64,000 nt of DNA. Origin: Chaenocephalus aceratus. Taxonomy: Eukaryota > Chordata > Actinopteri > Perciformes > Channichthyidae. The stretch spans positions 2,582,509-2,646,508 of the forward strand of contig CM043791.1 of the NCBI GenBank assembly GCA_023974075.1, read 5' to 3'. A model generated the notes under the pieces. The model was given only the letters and a program-made list of their open reading frames with translations. It made no database searches and was not told the DNA's origin. Made by a program: the position numbers and the translations under genes. Positions within the stretch are counted from its first letter, which is position 1, and each line of letters starts with the position of its first letter. Of the stretch, positions 20,287-31,731 are shown in pieces.

Positions 20287-21871
20287 CAGGGGCGCCGCCA
20301 GGGATTTTGGGCCCTATGAAAATATATCACATTGGGCCCCACCACCAGGCACAGGCCACTTTGTTTATAAATTACCTCGAGGGCCATACCAAATGGTCTA
20401 GCGGTCCGTATATGGCCCGTGGGCCGGAGGTTCCCCACCCCTGCTTTAATATAATAACATTAGTATTAATATCATAACCAAAATGTCAGTGATGAACATT
20501 TTGTTTACCTAATACAGACTGATCACTCAATGCTTCAAACTGTCCATCATCCTAAATAGACTAAAAGCAGTTTTTTGTTTTATATAGATCATTGGCTATG
20601 TGGGAAAATACTGTGTTTGAAATGTATAATTTAAATTAGATGTTAGCTTTTTGTTATATATATATATATATATATTTTGTATTCCAGTCTCCCTCAGATA
20701 TGTTAAGTGGCATGGCATCAACACAATGCTGCTCACATCCTTCAGTTTGGAGAAAAGCTGGTTCAGGTTCAGCCTTATGGGGGGACAGGGCTGCTGAGCC
20801 TAAAGATGGATCTGTTGGACCTGGCACCAGGGGGAGGGACAACTGATTTAGTATGAATAGGCGCTAAAAATGTGCCTGCATTTATTAAAGGTAGGGAGGT
20901 AAGAATGGAGAAACCAGCTCGAGTGTGCTAAAATTTGAAAATACACAACGTAAAAAAAATCTGCCCCTTCCTTCAGACTTCCTCACAGAGCCCTTCCTCC
21001 AACACACACGAACGTGCACATGACCAATGAGGGCACGAGATAAGTTTGTGCACAGATGGAAGGCTGACAGGCAGGTAGGCCATCCAGTTATTTTAGCCGG
21101 GCCGGCTCAGATGATTGGGTCGTTGCTTTTTACAGCGCCACGGCTTCCACAGATGACATTTTTTGTATGTATTTGTTGTCAAATCATTTAAAAATATGCA
21201 TTGCTATCGGGGATGTTAAGAGCATTCCATGGAATATATCAAGTGTTTCTGAAGTGAATACCTACCATACCTTTAAATGTCAGCTAAAAGAGCAGTGAAA
21301 TTAAAGACCCTCTGTATTCTCTGTAAATATATTAACAGTACTTAATGTCAGCTTAGTAAACAAAAAACATTAGCTAACAGACTAATTTTCCACCACTCAT
21401 GGACCACACCCACCTTTTCTTGTGAAAAAACGGTGTGACATACTGTCGCCCTTTAGTCCCTCTCTCTTGTCTTTCTCTCCTTTCTCTTGTTTTCTTAGAG
21501 CCTGACTTTATTGGTCGTTGAAACATGGTACAACACACGTATGTAGGCTAAGTATTAGCATCCCTCCTCACATGCTTTCACTCTCTGCAAGTGCCGTGCT
21601 GCACCGCGTTTGGCGGCAGGACCAAACCATTACATGTAAATAGAAGGGGTGTACAGAGGCTTTGGGTAATTAACTTTTGGAAGAAAATAAGTTAAATGAA
21701 TCGTAAGTTTAGTGAGTAATATATCAATATAACGTTCTATTAATGTCAATTATTGAGGATTGATGAAAGGTTACTTACATTTTTTTTCTTAATGTTCTAA
21801 ACATTTTGGGGCCCTGTCAGTCACGGGCCCTTAGAATCGTCCTAACTTTTCACCCCCTGACGGCGCCCCTG
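20287..21871. mobile_element. Non-autonomous hAT element
   Basis: Inverted ends CAGGGGCGCCGCCAGGG (20287) and, on the other strand, CAGGGGCGCCGTCAGGG (ending 21871), both followed by GGGCCC. The flanking octamers are TATACACA (left) and TATAGAGA (right), a 6-of-8 match. The right octamer is the start of the next TIR element, so this hAT landed at that element's edge. It contains a complete TTAA MITE (20885-21276) and a fragment of a different hAT end near 20375-20450 (GGCCGGAGGTTCCCCACCCC). Confidence 0.78.
20885..21276. mobile_element. TTAA-flanked MITE, copy 2
   Basis: Same family as 17019-17419, flanked by TTAA at 20885-20888 and 21273-21276. Left end AGGTAGGGAGGTAAGAATGG. It is nested inside the hAT element. 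Confidence 0.8.
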
Positions 21872-22426
21872 TATAGAGAACCGCAGTGACGCGTCCTAAA
21901 ACCCGGAAGTAAGTTAGCATTTTTAGCACTTCCGGTTCCTTCGTCAAAAAAGCAATGTATTTTCTCCATAGGGTTTTGGAAAATAGCTCGAAATAAGGTC
22001 TGTGGTTGACACAAATTTAAGAGATAAATCACGTTTTGTTCTACGACAGTAGATACATCAGCAGTGACCCCACTGGTGATTTGTGAAGAGTTTACGTGTC
22101 TGAAAAACGATGGTTGTTACCGAGTGGCTGAATAGGACTACAGAAATGGTCGAGTCCGTTGTACGTCATTACGCCTACACACGTAAACACTCCCGCTAAG
22201 TTTGTTTTCCCCTGTGTTCTGCTTGAAAGCAAGTACCCTGCCTATCTTTAGTAGCCTATCTGTAGTCTCTTTAGTATCTGTATATCTATATCTTACCATG
22301 GTCATTTTTAACACCGTAGTTTTATAAATTATAGAACAATTAATTACCAGTGTTTTCCAATTTTACTCGGCAGTTCGTTTTGTTGGCTAACGTTAGCTAA
22401 AGCTAGCGCTACTAGTTAGCTACGCA

Positions 22427-22540
22427 ATGGTTTGTTGCTTTGCTCCGGGTTGCAGCCACAGGTCTTCGCATGAAACGTGCACGTTCTATCGTTTCCCGGC
22501 CAATGTTTTCCAAAGGAGAGTCTGGATTCGTGCCATGAGG
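22427..22540 (+). CDS. THAP zinc-finger first exon
   Basis: ATG at 22427 opens MVCCFAPGCSHRS, then TCTFYRFPAN, then RRVWIRAMR. This is the N-terminal C2CH half of a THAP domain: CxxxxC near the start, then the FxRFP motif and the conserved Trp. It ends at a good donor, ATGAG|GTAAGC. THAP domains bind DNA and are found in P-element and Kolobok transposases and in host proteins derived from them. The next exon is not identified because a MITE sits downstream, so the gene is probably truncated. Its place between inverted arms supports a transposon origin. Confidence 0.7.
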
Positions 22541-23257
22541 TAAGCTGACGTTACATTGTTGTCCATGTCACGGTGAAATGTAAATGATGGGTAGTGTATC
22601 GCCGTTTTAGAGATGGCACTGCTGAAAAGACCGCAACATAAGTAAAGATAATGAATACATCCTATTAAAACCTGTGTGGCTTATATGATAAGTCTAATTA
22701 GTACAAGCAGCATAACGTTTCACCATGTAACTAAAGATTGTAGTCAGGGAAATCAGTTTGACATATTGAAACTAATAACAAATCACCTCTGGCTGGCAGA
22801 GAACTCTCTGCTCCATAGCTTCTCTTGGACGTAACATCACATGTACATTTTACATTTATATTCAATTTAATATTCCATCCCTCACATACTTTTGTATATA
22901 TAATAACTTATATTTTGTTTTTCTTGTTATGCTGCTGCAACACAAACATTTCCCCAATTGGGATCAATACAGTAATATCTTAATTAATTAAGAAATATAA
23001 CTATTATAATTAGTGTAGCAGCTGACACCTATTTTCAATATGGATTAATCTACCTTTATTTCTTTAGTTCAATTTTGATCTATAAAAATGTCAAAATAGT
23101 GAAAATGTTCACGAGACAAAGTGCAAGGTTATATCTTTAGATGTTTTGTTTTAGCCTATGTACTGTATGTCTTAATGCTCTTATTTGTGACGATGTGACT
23201 TCCATGAAACTAATATTTTATATCTTCCCAACAGATGAGCTGACAGGAAGCCTAACC

Positions 23258-23899
23258 CCCTAAACTGCACCAGGAGCGTCTGCGCCGCGTTACGGCTGCG
23301 CCGCGGCGGTCGTAAGGATCGCGGCCACTCTAGTCAATGGGTGCTATTCCACCAGACGCGCCGCGTTACGGCTCAGACGCGTCCCAGAAGCGGCTCGGCG
23401 CAGTGCTTCTCTAAAATTAGGATGAATTCTATTTTTGCCGCGGCGCAGCCGTAAGGTAAGGTCGGACAGGCAGCCCCCCCCTCGCAGGAAGTGGAAAGGT
23501 GAGCATCCGGGCCAGGCCCATCCCGCGTATATACTAATTTAGCAGACCCCCCTCCTTCATCACAACACCTCCACTACGATACGCACAATGGACGACGAGG
23601 TGTTCATAATGGAAGTGGAGAAACACACCATGTTATACGATGTAACCAATGCTTTTTACAAGGACAACATCAGAAAGGACAAGGCCTGGTTTTTAGTCGC
23701 TGCAGTTTGTGGAGTGGAAGGTAACAACTACATATTAATGTTTTAAAGTTAATTAAGAACTGCGAGGCTGCACACACGACGCTCCGCTTCCGCAACGTTT
23801 TGAAACGCGTCTGGTGTGTTAGGTCGCAGGAGGAGGTCGCAGCGTGGCGCAGCCGCAACGTAACGCGGCGCAGACGCTCCTGGTGCGTTTAGGGGGGTA
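23258..23899. mobile_element. PIF/Harbinger-type MITE with TAA target duplication
   Basis: Termini CCCCCTAAACTGCACCAGGA (left) and, on the other strand, CCCCCCTAAACGCACCAGGA (right), both continuing GCGTCTGCGCCGCGTTACG. The triplet TAA flanks both sides. It is very GC-rich against an AT-rich background. It is nested within the THAP/YqaJ element and carries one MADF exon. Confidence 0.8.
23588..23720 (+). pseudogene. MADF-domain exon of a Harbinger accessory gene
   Basis: ATG at 23588 opens 44 codons with a donor GGAAG|GTAACA. The residues (EVEKHTMLYDVTNAFYKDNI, then RKDKAWFLVAAVCGVEG) match the N-terminal half of a MADF domain: a helix, an aromatic before the loop, and the conserved KDKAW. 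In PIF/Harbinger elements a MADF/Myb-like protein acts with the DDE transposase. No further exons are present in this short element. Confidence 0.65.
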
Positions 23900-23984
23900 A
23901 CACTCTAACAACCACAACATTGCAAAGGCGAGTAAATGTAAATTAAAAACGATTCACAATTTCTTAATTTCTTCTTCTTTCTTG

Positions 23985-24880
23985 CAGTGAGGTGAAGCTG
24001 ACCTTGCACTTGGTGCCAGTAAGGATGCTCCTCACGCAGGCTGAATGTTACTCCTTCCTTACTGACACAGAAGCCCTTGATTTGCAATGCTTCACTAATT
24101 GTCATTTCCCTGGCTCCGTAGGGACACTTTACCTCCAGACCATCTGAATATGCCCCCAACAATCCTGATTGGGAGAGCCACAAACCTGACTCATGGACCT
24201 GCATCTGGGTTGCAGTGGTGAATGCCCTGACGCCCTCACATTCATTCATAGTCCCCCACTGTACAGACAAAACACCATCCAGGGTCTGTTGTTGCCCTAG
24301 CACCCTGGCAATAAGGGAAGCAGTCACACGCTTTGACCTCAGGACAGCTCCAAAGTTGCTGGCAGTCAACCTTCCTTTCCTGAACAAATGCCAGTTTGGG
24401 TTGGTTCGCTGACCAGTGGTAGCCACCTGAATTGCCCTCTGTTGCTCCTCAGACAATGCCATGCTTGCAACAATTGCCTCAGGTCCCTGATGCCCAACAG
24501 ATTTGAGAATTTCAGGAACAGTAAGTGTTTCCAAGCTGTAGTGTTCCTCTTCTGGCTCGGGGGAGAGAAGCCAAGACATTCCTGAGAACCTGCCCCCGAG
24601 TCTGTCCCTCAGCCAGTCACGATCTTCGGAGGTGGGCTCTCTTGTCAGCGGGTTGAATGAGTTATTGGTTGGAGGAAATAGCCCCTCCACTGAATGTGTA
24701 CGTTTAGCTGCCTTTGGCTTCTCACTGACAGGGGGTGGTCAGTGCAGCTGAAACTGTGGATGGCAAAGATGGCTAATGCAGCCGCATGACTGCATTTCCA
24801 TTCTCCACGTGGGCTTTCACATTTTGTGGAGAGAATTCTCTCTTCTCCTGTAGATACCTGTGGTGGTGGGATTGTTTTAT
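23985..24880 (-). pseudogene. SWIM zinc-finger / YqaJ nuclease-like gene, broken
   Basis: Read leftwards. A SWIM-type finger comes first (CESPRGEWKCSHAAALAIFA, about 24770-24830), then a region with NWHLFRKGRLTASNFGAVLR and a YqaJ-like lambda-exonuclease fold (TLDGVLSVQWGTMNECEGVR, GLWLSQSGLLGAYSDGLEVK, CPYGAREMTISEALQIKGF, YWHQVQGQLHLT). Between the finger and the YqaJ part the frame shifts near 24735, and the spacer between the catalytic Asp (SDG) and the ExK motif (LEVK) is almost absent, where the family normally has a longer insertion. YqaJ proteins are exonucleases used by phages, viruses and some eukaryotic mobile elements. This copy is unlikely to be active. Confidence 0.68.
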
Positions 24881-24994
24881 TATTTAAAATATATTTACAT
24901 TTGTAATGCCTTCCCAATTATCCCTTTAATTATTTATAGCCTACTGTATGTTTATTTCATGGATATTTCTGTGTTTTCTGGTGTGTAAAATTTG

Positions 24995-26255
24995 TAATCT
25001 TGGGGCCTCTTCTCTTTAACGTCTACATGCTGCCACTGGCTCAGATAATGAAGAACAACAAAATAAGTTACCATAGCTATGCAGATGACACACATTTACG
25101 TAACCATTTCACCAGGAGACTATGCTCCATTTCAAACACTGAGTAAGTGCATTGAACAAATCAATGACTGGATGTGTCAGAACTTTCTCCAATGAAACAA
25201 AGATAAAACTGAGGTAATGGTTTTTGGAGCCAAGGTGGAAACGTATAAAAGTGAGCGCTGAGCTTCAGTCTGCAATGTTCAAACCAACAGATAAAGCCAG
25301 AAATCTAGGTGTAGTCATGGACTCTGACCTGAGTTTCACAGTCACATTAAAACAGTTACTAAATCAAGCCTACTATCACCTAAAGAACATATCTAGGATT
25401 AAAAGACTAATGTCACAGCAGGATTTGGAAAAACTTGTCCCGTTATCTTCAGTAGACTCGACTACTGCAATGGTGTCTTCACAGGTCTCACTAAACCTCT
25501 ATTAGGAAGCTGCAGTCCTCACTAACACTAAGAAAGTGGACCACATCACTCCTGTTCTGAAGTCTTTAAAAAAGTTAATGAAGGCAAGTTTTTACTGGGG
25601 AGGAATGAAGAAAAGACCTAATATTTGCTATGGTACTATATGTTGTGTTTTGCCACTGACACCATCTTAGTTTAGTCTCAGCAGGATGCTTATCAGTTCT
25701 ATTTTATAGAAGTTGTCTGTATTGTATCACTTCAGCTTTGTTAAATGTATCAAGTAATTTCTGGCTTCCTGTGTGTCAAAGAATAGATTTCTAAATACTG
25801 CTGCTGGTTTATAAAGCACTGAATGGTTTAGGCCCAAAATACATTTCTGACCTCCTGCTAAACTATGAACCATCCAGATCTCTCAGGTCTTCAGGGACTG
25901 GTCAGCTTTCTGTCCCCAGAGTCAGAACTAAACATGGTAAAGCAGCGTTCAGTTATTATGCCCCAAATATCTGGAACAAACTCCCAGAAACCTGCAGGTC
26001 CGCTGCATCTCTGACTACTTTTAAATCCAGGCTGAAGACTTTTCTTTTTGTCGCTGCTTTTAATTGAACTATTCACATCTTAAACTGCACTGTAACTTTT
26101 ATCCATGTATTTTTTCTTTTAATGTTTCTTTTATTAGCTTTGCTTTTTAATGACTGGTTTTAAATGCCATTTCTTAATGTCTTTCATTTTTGTAAAGCAC
26201 TTTGAATTGCCATGTGTTGAAAAGTGCTATATAAATAAACTTGCCTTGCCTAATA
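24995..26255 (+). mobile_element. L2-like LINE fragment (reverse transcriptase and 3' end)
   Basis: Translated in shifting frames it shows GPLLFNVYMLPLAQ, the RT motif YADDTHLR, ARNLGVVMDSDLSF, YYHLKNISRIKRLMS and a C-terminal FSYYAPNIWNKLPETCR block. It ends in AATAAACTTGCCTTGCC. Several stops and frameshifts make it inactive. The 5' part is missing, as is usual for LINE copies. Confidence 0.82.
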
Positions 26256-26926
26256 AAGATTTCATGTGACACATATAAAATGGATTTGTTGATGGGAATT
26301 AATGTGAATAAATTAACTCTAGGTTAACGGTACTCTTGCTATCACTACTCACCGACACTATACACCTTGTCCCTCGTGCTAGCCCTGACAACACCGGTAA
26401 GCACACCTTCATCTAGGCTGCACTGTTTTACGTGTCCTGACTTGTAGTGGTTCTCTCCTCTATCTACACTCTTCTTGTCATCTTTGTAAAACGATATCAG
26501 ACTGGTAATTGACACAGCCATGACTTCTAGTTAAATTCAGTGTGGCTCAAATGAAAAGCTTTGTTAAAATATGCAAGCACGCGGAAGTCAAAGTCAGCTT
26601 TATTGTAAACAAATTCTACATGTGTTATACATCCAGAAATATCGTTTCCCACAGTGTGACATGTAGCCTATACATAAAACAAAAAGGGCCTAGATAACCG
26701 GGGTATACAGTTTAAAATGTTAATATATTTAAAGTGTTCAAAGTGCAGTTTCAGTGCAAGTCAGTTGAAACGATCTTAAGTTGGCGTGACGTTGAAGTCG
26801 TGCGACCCTGCTGCTGTACTAGCTTGTAGTTCGTTTATAGCATAACGTTAGCATTTCGCTTTTGGCGACTAGATTTATGATTCAAAAATTATAAAAGTAG
26901 GAGAGACATGTGGAGATTATCCGGCT
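26256..26926. other. Inner right flank of the THAP/YqaJ element
   Basis: AT-rich, with no recognised exon. A phrase typical of repetitive fish sequence (AAGTCAGCTTTATTGT) is at 26591. Confidence 0.4.
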
Positions 26927-27082
26927 GAACAAAACGTGATCCGTCTCTTAAATGTGTCAACCACAGACCTTATTTCGAGCTATTTTCCAAAATCCTATGG
27001 AGAAATTGCATTGCGTTTTTGACGAAGGAACCGGAAGAAGTTTACATCCGGGTTTTAGGACGCGTCACTGCGGTTCTCTATA

Positions 27083-28927
27083 CACAGCTCGACAAATATT
27101 ACCGAGGTCCGGACCTCGGTGACCTCAATGGTAGATACGGCCATGGCCAAATCTATGTGGGGTCATACTGCTGTAGTTAACAGGACTAATTTTGCCTCAA
27201 CAAATAATAAAGCTCAAATGATCCTGCGGAAAAACTGGTGCAGCCATCATAAGGTTGTCTCTGACAACATGGTGGCACGCACTAGATCAAATGATTTATT
27301 CTTTAGCTCGTAAGAACAATAGCCTGAAGTGGAGACTGGACTATCCGTGAACTAGAAGAAGAAAAACGAAGGCACTGGGGTCGGGCAGAGTCTGAACAGA
27401 GTCAGCTGAAAGAGAATGAGACATTCCTTCTTTTGTTAAATTCATTGGGCAATAGGTTAACAGTGTAAGAGGCATAACCTTCTCTGTGTGAACATACAAC
27501 CTGCAAACTGAAGCAGAGTTAGCTTTGTTTGCAGCCCAGGAATATCTCCCCAAATGCGGAGTCAAGCTATCACTGTGGCAGGCGGAGCAGAAACACAGGC
27601 TCTTCATCACAGTGGCAGATTCAGGCCTCCACCACAGTCTGGCTCTCACATCACACTTGTTTACTCTGGGGCGTATGTATTTTCTGTTAGTCACCAAACA
27701 TAACCTGCAGCAAGGATTTTACCTCTAAAAATAAATTATATTATGGGTCTGTTTGATCAAGTAAATGAGCTCGAGACTGGGTTGATATATTAAAAAAGAA
27801 GTACCTAAGTAAGCTAAGTACCTTCAGGTAGTAACATTCCCTTCGTTCCCCTCGCTGCATTGGAGTGAGTGTAAGATGAAGGTTGATTTCACACAGACAA
27901 GTGAACAGGATATCTTCCAGGAGTATTCCAAACAGAATCATATTGGCTTCAGATAAAGCACTGTAGTTTTCCATCACTAACACTGAAACCACATTTTCAG
28001 GGGGTCGCTAAATATTCAGTATTGATGAGGAGTGATTCCAAAAAAACTCTATTCAATTTCAATATGGACACTTGACACAATTGAGTTTGTACAGTTATTT
28101 TCAAAGTGATGTAATGTAATACTAAAGTGGTGGCTCACACTATGTGGCTGTTGTCCAACATTTCCTAGTTTGCTGGCCTCATTTTTGGGGAGTGAGGCAC
28201 TGTACCGCTATTTTGGTCCAGGTCCCACGAGATGCTATGGAGAACGACATCTTGGCTGTGTAGTTGTAATTCTTTGAAACGTTGTTCCGTTAGTCCCCAA
28301 TGATCCTCAGAGGATTGGTTCTGTCTTTGTCATTTTGCCTTTGTTGTTCTTGACTCCTGAGTGACTTGTGTTTTGAGGAATCCACACAGAATACCAACCA
28401 GGTCCCTGAAGAAGTTTTTGTCAGTAACAACCACAAAAAAAACGTTTTACTCCATCTTTACTGTATATGGCTTGGTTTCTTCACAATAAAGAATTGTTTT
28501 TTGGATTGTGTTGTGTTATACAGAGCCAAACCATCAATCAAACTGAGCTCACTATGAAGCGCAGAACAGACGTCCTCCAATGTTTTTTACATGATTATTT
28601 TCTGTGCAGACAGCCAAAAGATGGCAGTAATGAAAAGCCATGTTAAAGTCCCTAGAGAAGGAAAGAAGGTACTAACACAGCATTTTTGCCTTTCAGCAAT
28701 TCAAGCTCCACACACTGTGCCTGCAGAATAATAATTACTGTGAAGGTCAAGAGGGTGTCTGTGGCCTCCGGGATGGACAAAGGTTTGTTGAATATGAGCT
28801 GACATTGTATTTAATTAGGAGGTTTTCACCTTATTTTCTGCAATTAACAACAAAAATAAAATATAAATAAAATAAAATATATAAACCAAGCAGCTACCCC
28901 TGGTTTAGGAAGTGAAGCCAGGTCAGA
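27083..28927. other. Intergenic stretch with a 20-bp perfect palindrome
   Basis: The palindrome ACCGAGGTCCGGACCTCGGT lies at 27101-27120. Open frames on both strands at 27119-27728 show no family I can name. The rest is AT-rich and unrecognised. Confidence 0.45.
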
Positions 28928-30110
28928 CATTACATTACATATCATTTAGCTGACGCTTTTGTCCAAAGCGACTTGCAATAAGTGCAATACCATAAAGATT
29001 CAAACCCCAAACAACAAGGAAAGTGCAGATACTGTATATTCACTGCAATCAAAAGTGCAGGTGAATTAGTTACAAGGACAACATTTACTCAAAAAGTGCC
29101 CAGTATTTATTTTTTAAATGTATTTTCCAGCAATTGCCAAGGTACAGTTGAAATAGATGGGTTTTCATTTTTGCTTTGATATGCAGAGTTTCTGCTGTCC
29201 TGATGTCAATGGGGAACTCTTCCACCATTTAGGAGCCAGGATAGAAAACAGGCGTGTTTTTGAGGGGTACCTGGGTCCCACTCACAGAGATGTAGTAGCA
29301 GCCGATTGGCTGACGCCAAGCGTAGTGCACGTGCTGGAGTGTATGGTTTAACCAAGGCCTGGATGTATGGAGGGGCTGTTCCCTTCACAGCTCGGTGGGC
29401 CAGTACCAGTGTCTTGAAGCGGATTCTTGCATCCACTGGCAGCCAGTGGAGGGAGCGGAGGAGAGGTGTAGTGTGGGAGAACTGGGGGGGGGGGGGTTGA
29501 AGACCAGTCTGGCTGCAGCATTCTGAATTAGCTGTAACGGTCTGATGCCGTTTGCAGGTAGACCAGGAGGGCGTTGAGTAGTCCAGGTGCGAGATGACCG
29601 GATCCTGGACCAGGACCTGCGTTGCCTCCTGGGACAGTAGGGGACGTATCCTCATGATGTTGTAGAGGTTTTATCTGCAGGATCGGGATGTGGCAGCAAT
29701 GTTAGCAGTGACGTTCAGCTGGTCGTCCAGGGTCAACGGAGGTGCCAATGTTGATGGACAGGTCATGGATGGGAGAGTCCTTATCTGAGATGAAGAGCAG
29801 TTCAGTCTTGTTTAGGTTGAGCTTCAGGTGGTGAGCAAACATCCACATGAGAGATTTCAGGCAGACAAGCAGAGATGGGTGCGAGTCGTGCGACCACCTG
29901 GGTTCCAGACCGGGGGAAAGACACAATCAGTTGTGTGTCGTCTGCGTAGCTGTGGCAGGAGAAGCCATGAGAGAGCAAGAGCGTTTGTGTACAGAGAGAA
30001 GAGGAGGGGACCAAGGACAGACCCCTGTGGGACCCCAGTGAGGAGATAACGAGAATCTTCCCCCCACACACCCCAACATTGGAATACAGAGATAAAAAAG
30101 GAGTGGCTTT
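28928..30110 (-). mobile_element. LINE fragment (Rex/L2-type), minus strand
   Basis: The 3' end lies at the left (CATTTAGCTGACGCTTTTGT, then a CATTA-type tail). Reading leftwards in shifting frames: GVPQGSVLGPLLFSLYTNAL, SCHSYADDTQLIV (RT active-site motif), LNLNKTELLFIS, TPLLRSLHWLPVDARIRFKT and YTPARALRLASANRLL. Frameshifted and 5'-truncated. The same family appears split at 42862-44640. Confidence 0.82.
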
Positions 30111-30146
30111 GCTTTGAACTAACTGAAGCTTTTGCTTCCTTTCTTA

Positions 30147-31729
30147 CACTGAACACAAATATAAATGCAACACTTTTGTTTTTGCTCCCATTTTTCATGA
30201 GATGAACTCAAAGATCTAAAACATTTTCGATATACACAAAATAACCATTTCTCTCAAATATTGTTCACAAATCTGAAAAAATCTGTGATTGTGAGCACTT
30301 CTCCTTTGCCGAGATAATCCATCCCACCTCACAGGTGTGGCATATCAAGATGCTGATTAGACAGCATGATTATTGCACAGGTGTGCCTTAGGCTGGCCAC
30401 AATAAAAGGCCACTCTGAAACGTGCAGTTTTGCTTTATTGGGGGGGTCTGGGGGGGTCCGAAAACCAGTCAGTATCTGGTGTGACCACCATTTGCCTCAC
30501 GCAGTGCAACACATCTCCTTCATAGAGTTGATCAGGTTGTTGATTGTGGAATGTTGGTCCACTCCTCTTCAATGGCTGTGCCAAGTTGCTGGATATTGGC
30601 AGGAACTGGAACACGCTGTCGTATACGCCGATCCAGAGCATCCCAAACATGCTCAATGGGTGACATGTCCGGTGAGTATGCTGGCCATGCAAGAACTGGG
30701 ATGTTTTCAGCCTCCAGGAATTGTGTACAGATCCTTGCAACATGGGGCCGTGCATTATCATGCTGCAACACGAGGTGATGGTCGTGGATGAATGGCACAA
30801 CAATGGGCCTCAGGATCTCGTCACGGTATCTCTGTGCATTCACAATGCCATCAATAAAATGCACCTGTGTTCGTCGTCCATAACCCCACCACCACCATGG
30901 GCCACTCCATTCACAACATTGTCATCAGAAAACCGCTCACCCACACGACGCCACACACGCTGTCTGCCATCTGCCCTGAACAGTGAAAACCGGGATTCAT
31001 CCGTGAAGAGAACACCTCTCCAACGTGCCAGACGCCATCGAATGTGAGCATTTGCCCACTCAAGTCGGTTACGACGACGAACCAGAGTCAGGTGGAGACC
31101 CCGATGAGGACGACGAGCAGATGAGCTTCCCTGAGACGGTTTCTGACAGTTTGTGCAGAAATTCTTTGGTTATGCAAACAGATTGTTGCAGCAGCTGTCC
31201 GAGTGGCTGGTCTCAGACGATCTTGGAGGTGAACATGCTGGATGTGGTGGTCTGTGGTGGTCTGCGGTTGTGAGCCCGGTTGGATGTACTGCCAAATTCT
31301 CTGAAACGCCTTTGGAGACGGCTTATGGTAGAGAAATGAACATTCAATTCACGGGCAACAGGTCTGGTGGACATTCCTGCTGTCAGCATGCCAATTGCAC
31401 GCTCCCTCAAAACTTGCGACATCTGTGGCATTGTGCTGTGTGATAAAACTGAACATTTTAGAGTGGCCTTTTATTGTGGCCAGCCTAAGGCACACCTGTG
31501 CAATAACCATGCTGTCTAATCAGCATCTTGATATGCCACACCTGTGAGGTGGGATGGATTATCTCGGCAAAGGAGAAGTGCTCACTATCACACATTCTTT
31601 CAGATTTGTGAACAATATTTGAGAGAAATGGTTATTTTGTGTTTATAGAAAATGTTTTAGATCTTTGAGTTCATCTCATGAAAAATGGGAGCAAAAACAA
31701 AAGTGTTGCATTTATATTTTTGTTCAGTG
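30147..31729 (-). mobile_element. Tc1/mariner element, full length with TA duplication
   Basis: Long inverted ends begin CACTGAACACAAATATAAAT (left) and CACTGAACAAAAATATAAAT (right, other strand), with TA on both sides (30145-30146 and 31730-31731). The arms are about 250-300 bp, with internal repeats (ATTGTTCACAAATCTG; CACCTCACAGGTGTGGCATA) as in IR/DR-type Tc1 elements. Transposase is on the minus strand. The ends are well preserved, which suggests a fairly recent insertion. Confidence 0.95.
30497..31431 (-). pseudogene. Tc1 transposase, frameshifted
   Basis: The start is at 31431, with an N-terminal paired-type helix-turn-helix (QVLRERAIGMLTAGMSTRPV, then NVHFSTISRLQRRF). The catalytic half is in another frame: LQHDNARPHVA (second catalytic Asp) and WPAYSPDMSPIEHVWD (third acidic residue region), then WTNIPQSTTNQLINSM to a stop at 30497-30499. 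The family is about 340 residues. Here about 310 codons are spread over at least two frames, so the protein is not made intact. Confidence 0.88.
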
Positions 31730-31731
31730 TA

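Larger units (their letters stand above)
21872..27082. mobile_element. 5.2-kb TIR element carrying THAP and SWIM/YqaJ genes
   Basis: Inverted arms of about 170 bp (21872-22041) and 156 bp (26927-27082) share TATAGAGAACCGCAGTGACG at the tips and AATAGCTCGAAATAAGGTCT further in. A third, solo copy of this end lies at about 57040-57240, so it is a mobile family. Inside, left to right: a THAP-domain exon (+), a nested Harbinger-type MITE, a SWIM/YqaJ coding region (-) and a LINE fragment (+). The two gene pieces converge. I saw no clear target-site duplication. Which superfamily it belongs to is uncertain. Confidence 0.7.

Noticed and set aside
27119..27728. Small protein genes on both strands
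   Set aside because: Short, unrelated to any family I know, no splice context.
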